Below, in pieces: positions 13,066 to 15,205 of a stretch of 15,205 bases of DNA. The translations under genes were made by a program, and so were the position numbers. Source of the stretch: Bifidobacteriaceae bacterium (GTDB lineage Bacteria > Actinomycetota > Actinomycetes > Actinomycetales > WQXJ01). Position 1 is the stretch's first letter. Each line of letters starts with the position of its first letter. The stretch is taken from assembly GCA_031278675.1 (NCBI GenBank), contig JAITJY010000086.1, positions 1 to 15,205 on the forward strand, read 5' to 3'. Under the pieces are notes generated by a model. The model worked only from the letters and a program-made list of their open reading frames with translations. It ran no database searches and had not been told where the DNA came from.

Positions 13066-14114
13066 AACACCTGCTGAGCGCGGCCGATTTGAGCCGCGAA
13101 GACGCGGTCGGCGTGTTGGATATCGCGGAACACATGGCCGCGACCCAGGCCCGGGAGATCAAGAAGCTACCGACGCTGCGCGGCAAGACCGTGGTCAACT
13201 TGTTCTTCGAGGATTCGACCAGGACGCGGATCTCGTTTGAGACCGCCGCCAAGCGGCTGAGCGCCGACGTGATCAATTTCTCGCCGAAGGGTTCGTCCGT
13301 CTCGAAGGGGGAGTCGCTCAAGGACACGGTCTTGACCTTGGGCGCCATGCACACGGACGGGATTGTGGTGCGGCATTCAGCCTCTGGGGCGCCTTACCAG
13401 ATAGCCCATTCGGGTTGGACGGCCGCCTCAGTGGTCAACGCGGGTGACGGCACCCACCAGCATCCAACTCAGGCGCTGTTGGACGCCATGACAATCCGGC
13501 GCCACCTGGTCGGCCCTGACCCGGTGGGACACGATCTGGCAGGTCGGCGCATCATGATTGTGGGTGATGTGCTGCATTCGCGGGTCGCCCGGTCCGGGGT
13601 TGACTTGTTCACCACGCTGGGCGCGCGCGTTAGCCTGGTGGCGCCGGCCACATTGCTGCCGGTTGGTGTGGGGCAGTGGAACTGTGATGTGTTCTTGAAC
13701 CTGGACCACGCCCTGGAGCAAGCCCCCCCGGATGCTTTGATGATGCTGCGGGTCCAACGTGAACGCATGTCCGGCGGCGCGGCCGGCGGCGGGTTTTTCC
13801 CGAGTCCGCAGGAGTACACCCGCGAATACGGGTTGGACGGCCCCCGGTTGGCGCGCTTGGCGCGCCATACCATTGTGTTGCACCCCGGCCCCATGAACCG
13901 TGGACTTGAAATCACCTCTGCGGCCGCAGACGGGCCACGGTCTGTCATCACTGAACAGGTTGCGAACGGCGTGGCGGTGCGGATGGCGGTGCTGTATTTG
14001 ACTTTGACCGGCGCCAAGCAACCGGGCGCGTTCACGAATCCGCCGGGGCAAGGCGTCCGGTCAGACCCGAGCGATGCCCAAGCGGTGCCGGCCGCAAGCG
14101 GCGTGAAGGAGTGA
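13062..14114 (+). CDS. pyrB: Aspartate carbamoyltransferase, catalytic chain
   Basis: Joins carbamoyl phosphate and aspartate (second step of UMP synthesis). 350 residues, about 30-40 longer than typical. Carbamoyl phosphate binding is shown by FFEDSTRTRISFE (STRTR 52-56), K83 in SKGES and HQHPTQALLD (H134). Aspartate-binding and C-terminal blocks include the RVQRERM (R230-M236) region and HPGPMNRG (274-281). The tail after about residue 318 (KQPGAFTNPPGQG... to the end) is Pro/Gly/Ala-rich and not part of the fold. GTG 13062 overlaps the pyrR stop (GTGA), so both are coupled and share PyrR control. No pyrI regulatory chain is present here. Confidence 0.95.
   Translation: MKHLLSAADLSREDAVGVLDIAEHMAATQAREIKKLPTLRGKTVVNLFFEDSTRTRISFETAAKRLSADVINFSPKGSSVSKGESLKDTVLTLGAMHTDGIVVRHSASGAPYQIAHSGWTAASVVNAGDGTHQHPTQALLDAMTIRRHLVGPDPVGHDLAGRRIMIVGDVLHSRVARSGVDLFTTLGARVSLVAPATLLPVGVGQWNCDVFLNLDHALEQAPPDALMMLRVQRERMSGGAAGGGFFPSPQEYTREYGLDGPRLARLARHTIVLHPGPMNRGLEITSAAADGPRSVITEQVANGVAVRMAVLYLTLTGAKQPGAFTNPPGQGVRSDPSDAQAVPAASGVKE
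14106..14111 (+). promoter_or_regulatory. Ribosome binding site of pyrC
   Basis: AAGGAG in the last codons of pyrB, eight bases before GTG 14120. It decides the pyrC start. Confidence 0.65.
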
Positions 14115-14119
14115 GCAAG

Positions 14120-15205
14120 GTGAATTACCTAATCCGAGGTGCCATGCTACCCAGCGGCAAGCGGGCGGATGTGCGGTTGGAGGACGGCGTAATTGTGCTG
14201 GTGGGACACGCCACCCCCGCTCCGGCGGAGCGGGTGATTGATGCGGACGGACTGGTCGCGTTGCCGGGCCTGGTGGACCTCCACACGCATTTGCGTGAAC
14301 CCGGCCGCGAAGACGCTGAGACGGTGCTGAGTGGTTCCAGAGCCGCCGCAGCCGGCGGCTTCACCTGTGTCCACGCGATGGCCAATACCAACCCGGTGGC
14401 GGACACGGCCGGGGTGGTGGAACAGGTCTGGCGGTTGGGGCACGACGCGGGTTATGTCGATGTGCGCCCGGTTGGTGCGGTCTCGTTGGGTTTGCGCGGT
14501 GAACATCTGGCCGAACTGGCTGCCATGGCCCGCTCGGCGGCCCAGGTGCGGGTGTTTTCTGATGACGGCATGTGTGTCGCGGACCCGGTGTTGATGCGCC
14601 GCGCGCTGGAGTACGTCAAGGGGATCGATGGCGTGGTGGCTCAGCACGCGCAGGAGCCGCGCCTGACCGAAGGCGCCCAGATGCATGAGGGTCTGGTGTC
14701 CGGTCAGGTTGGTCTGGCGGGTTGGCCGGCGGTGGCCGAGGAATCGATCATTGCCCGGGACGTGCTGCTGGCTGAACATGTCGGCTCCCGCCTGCACATC
14801 TGTCACGTTTCGACCGCCGGTTCTGTGGAGATTATCCGGTGGGCCAAGGCCCGTTCCATCCCGGTGACCGCCGAGGTCACGCCCCATCACCTGCTGCTGA
14901 CGGATGAGGCGGCCAGGAGTTACAACCCGGTTTACAAGGTCAACCCGCCGCTTCGTTCGCCGGACGATGTCGCCGCCGTAAGAGCGGCCCTCGCGGACGG
15001 CACGATCGACATAGTGGCGACCGACCACGCGCCGCATCCGGACGAGGCGAAGGACTGCGAGTGGGCGGCGGCCGCGTTCGGCATGACGGGCCTGGAGACG
15101 GCTTTGGCCGTCGTCAACGAGACGATGGTCCAGACCGGTTTGATGGAGTGGGGCGATGTCGCGCAGGCGATGTCCGTCTTGCCGGCCCGGATTGGCCGGG
15201 TCGCT
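14120..15205 (+). CDS. pyrC: Dihydroorotase (class I), 3' end outside window
   Basis: Zinc-dependent cyclisation of carbamoyl aspartate to dihydroorotate (third step of UMP synthesis). 362 codons are present and the frame runs off the right edge; family length is about 430. Start GTG 14120, five bases after pyrB. Metal-site motifs are VDLHTHLREPGRED (first His pair, residues about 54-67), FSDDGM (bridging Asp region), QHAQEP, HICHVSTAGS, and the catalytic Asp in IVATDHAPHPDEA (about 294-306). Also seen are AMANTNPVADT and VTAEVTPHHLLLTDE, both typical of actinobacterial class I enzymes. All active-site residues appear present. Confidence 0.95.
   Translation, partial: MNYLIRGAMLPSGKRADVRLEDGVIVLVGHATPAPAERVIDADGLVALPGLVDLHTHLREPGREDAETVLSGSRAAAAGGFTCVHAMANTNPVADTAGVVEQVWRLGHDAGYVDVRPVGAVSLGLRGEHLAELAAMARSAAQVRVFSDDGMCVADPVLMRRALEYVKGIDGVVAQHAQEPRLTEGAQMHEGLVSGQVGLAGWPAVAEESIIARDVLLAEHVGSRLHICHVSTAGSVEIIRWAKARSIPVTAEVTPHHLLLTDEAARSYNPVYKVNPPLRSPDDVAAVRAALADGTIDIVATDHAPHPDEAKDCEWAAAAFGMTGLETALAVVNETMVQTGLMEWGDVAQAMSVLPARIGRVA

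Overview
The window is high-GC, densely packed bacterial DNA with many GTG starts and 4-base GTGA/ATGA stop-start overlaps. Its core gene order (alaS - ruvX - mltG - aroE - aroC - aroK - aroB - aroQ ... efp - nusB - pyrR - pyrB - pyrC) is the familiar housekeeping order of Actinomycetota. AroC, AroQ, RuvX, EF-P and NusB all have actinobacterial-style sequences. The genus cannot be fixed from the sequence alone.

Region 1 (1-7184, + strand) is one long tightly spaced cluster. It starts with the 3' end of alaS, then ruvX (Holliday-junction resolvase-like / rRNA maturation factor) and mltG (membrane-bound murein transglycosylase). Five shikimate-pathway genes follow: aroE, aroC, aroK, aroB and aroQ, covering steps 2, 3, 4, 5 and 7. 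Three oddities lie here. mltG is broken by one in-frame TAG, with the frame and the catalytic domain perfectly preserved after it. AroE carries a glycine-rich insert containing a 33-bp perfect direct repeat. AroB ends in ten tandem 9-residue acidic repeats (EPDELLAGR-like) that are no part of a normal dehydroquinate synthase.

Region 2 (7277-9409, - strand) is an accessory island with visibly lower GC. It has a 58-residue two-helix membrane protein, an ABC ATPase and an ABC-2 type permease, joined by stop-start overlaps. Just upstream, and overlapping the small gene, is a 56-codon relic of the C-terminus of an ABC exporter, starting at the HRLSTV H-loop motif. The rest of that exporter is gone. 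The module therefore looks like what remains of a larger export/immunity-type locus. Its substrate is unknown. Next, also on the minus strand, is a long-chain acyl-CoA ligase (9410-11245).

Region 3 (11310-15205, + strand) holds efp and nusB, overlapping by one base, then a pyrimidine operon pyrR-pyrB-pyrC (pyrC runs off the end). The 5' leader of pyrR contains a textbook PyrR-binding hairpin whose lower stem pairs with the Shine-Dalgarno sequence. This predicts feedback control of UMP synthesis by translational repression.

The only gene-free stretches are short: 7185-7276 (92 bases, no clear signal), 11246-11309 (divergent promoter region) and 12350-12492 (hairpin, promoter and PyrR leader). 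No rRNA, tRNA, CRISPR array, insertion sequence or phage gene was seen.
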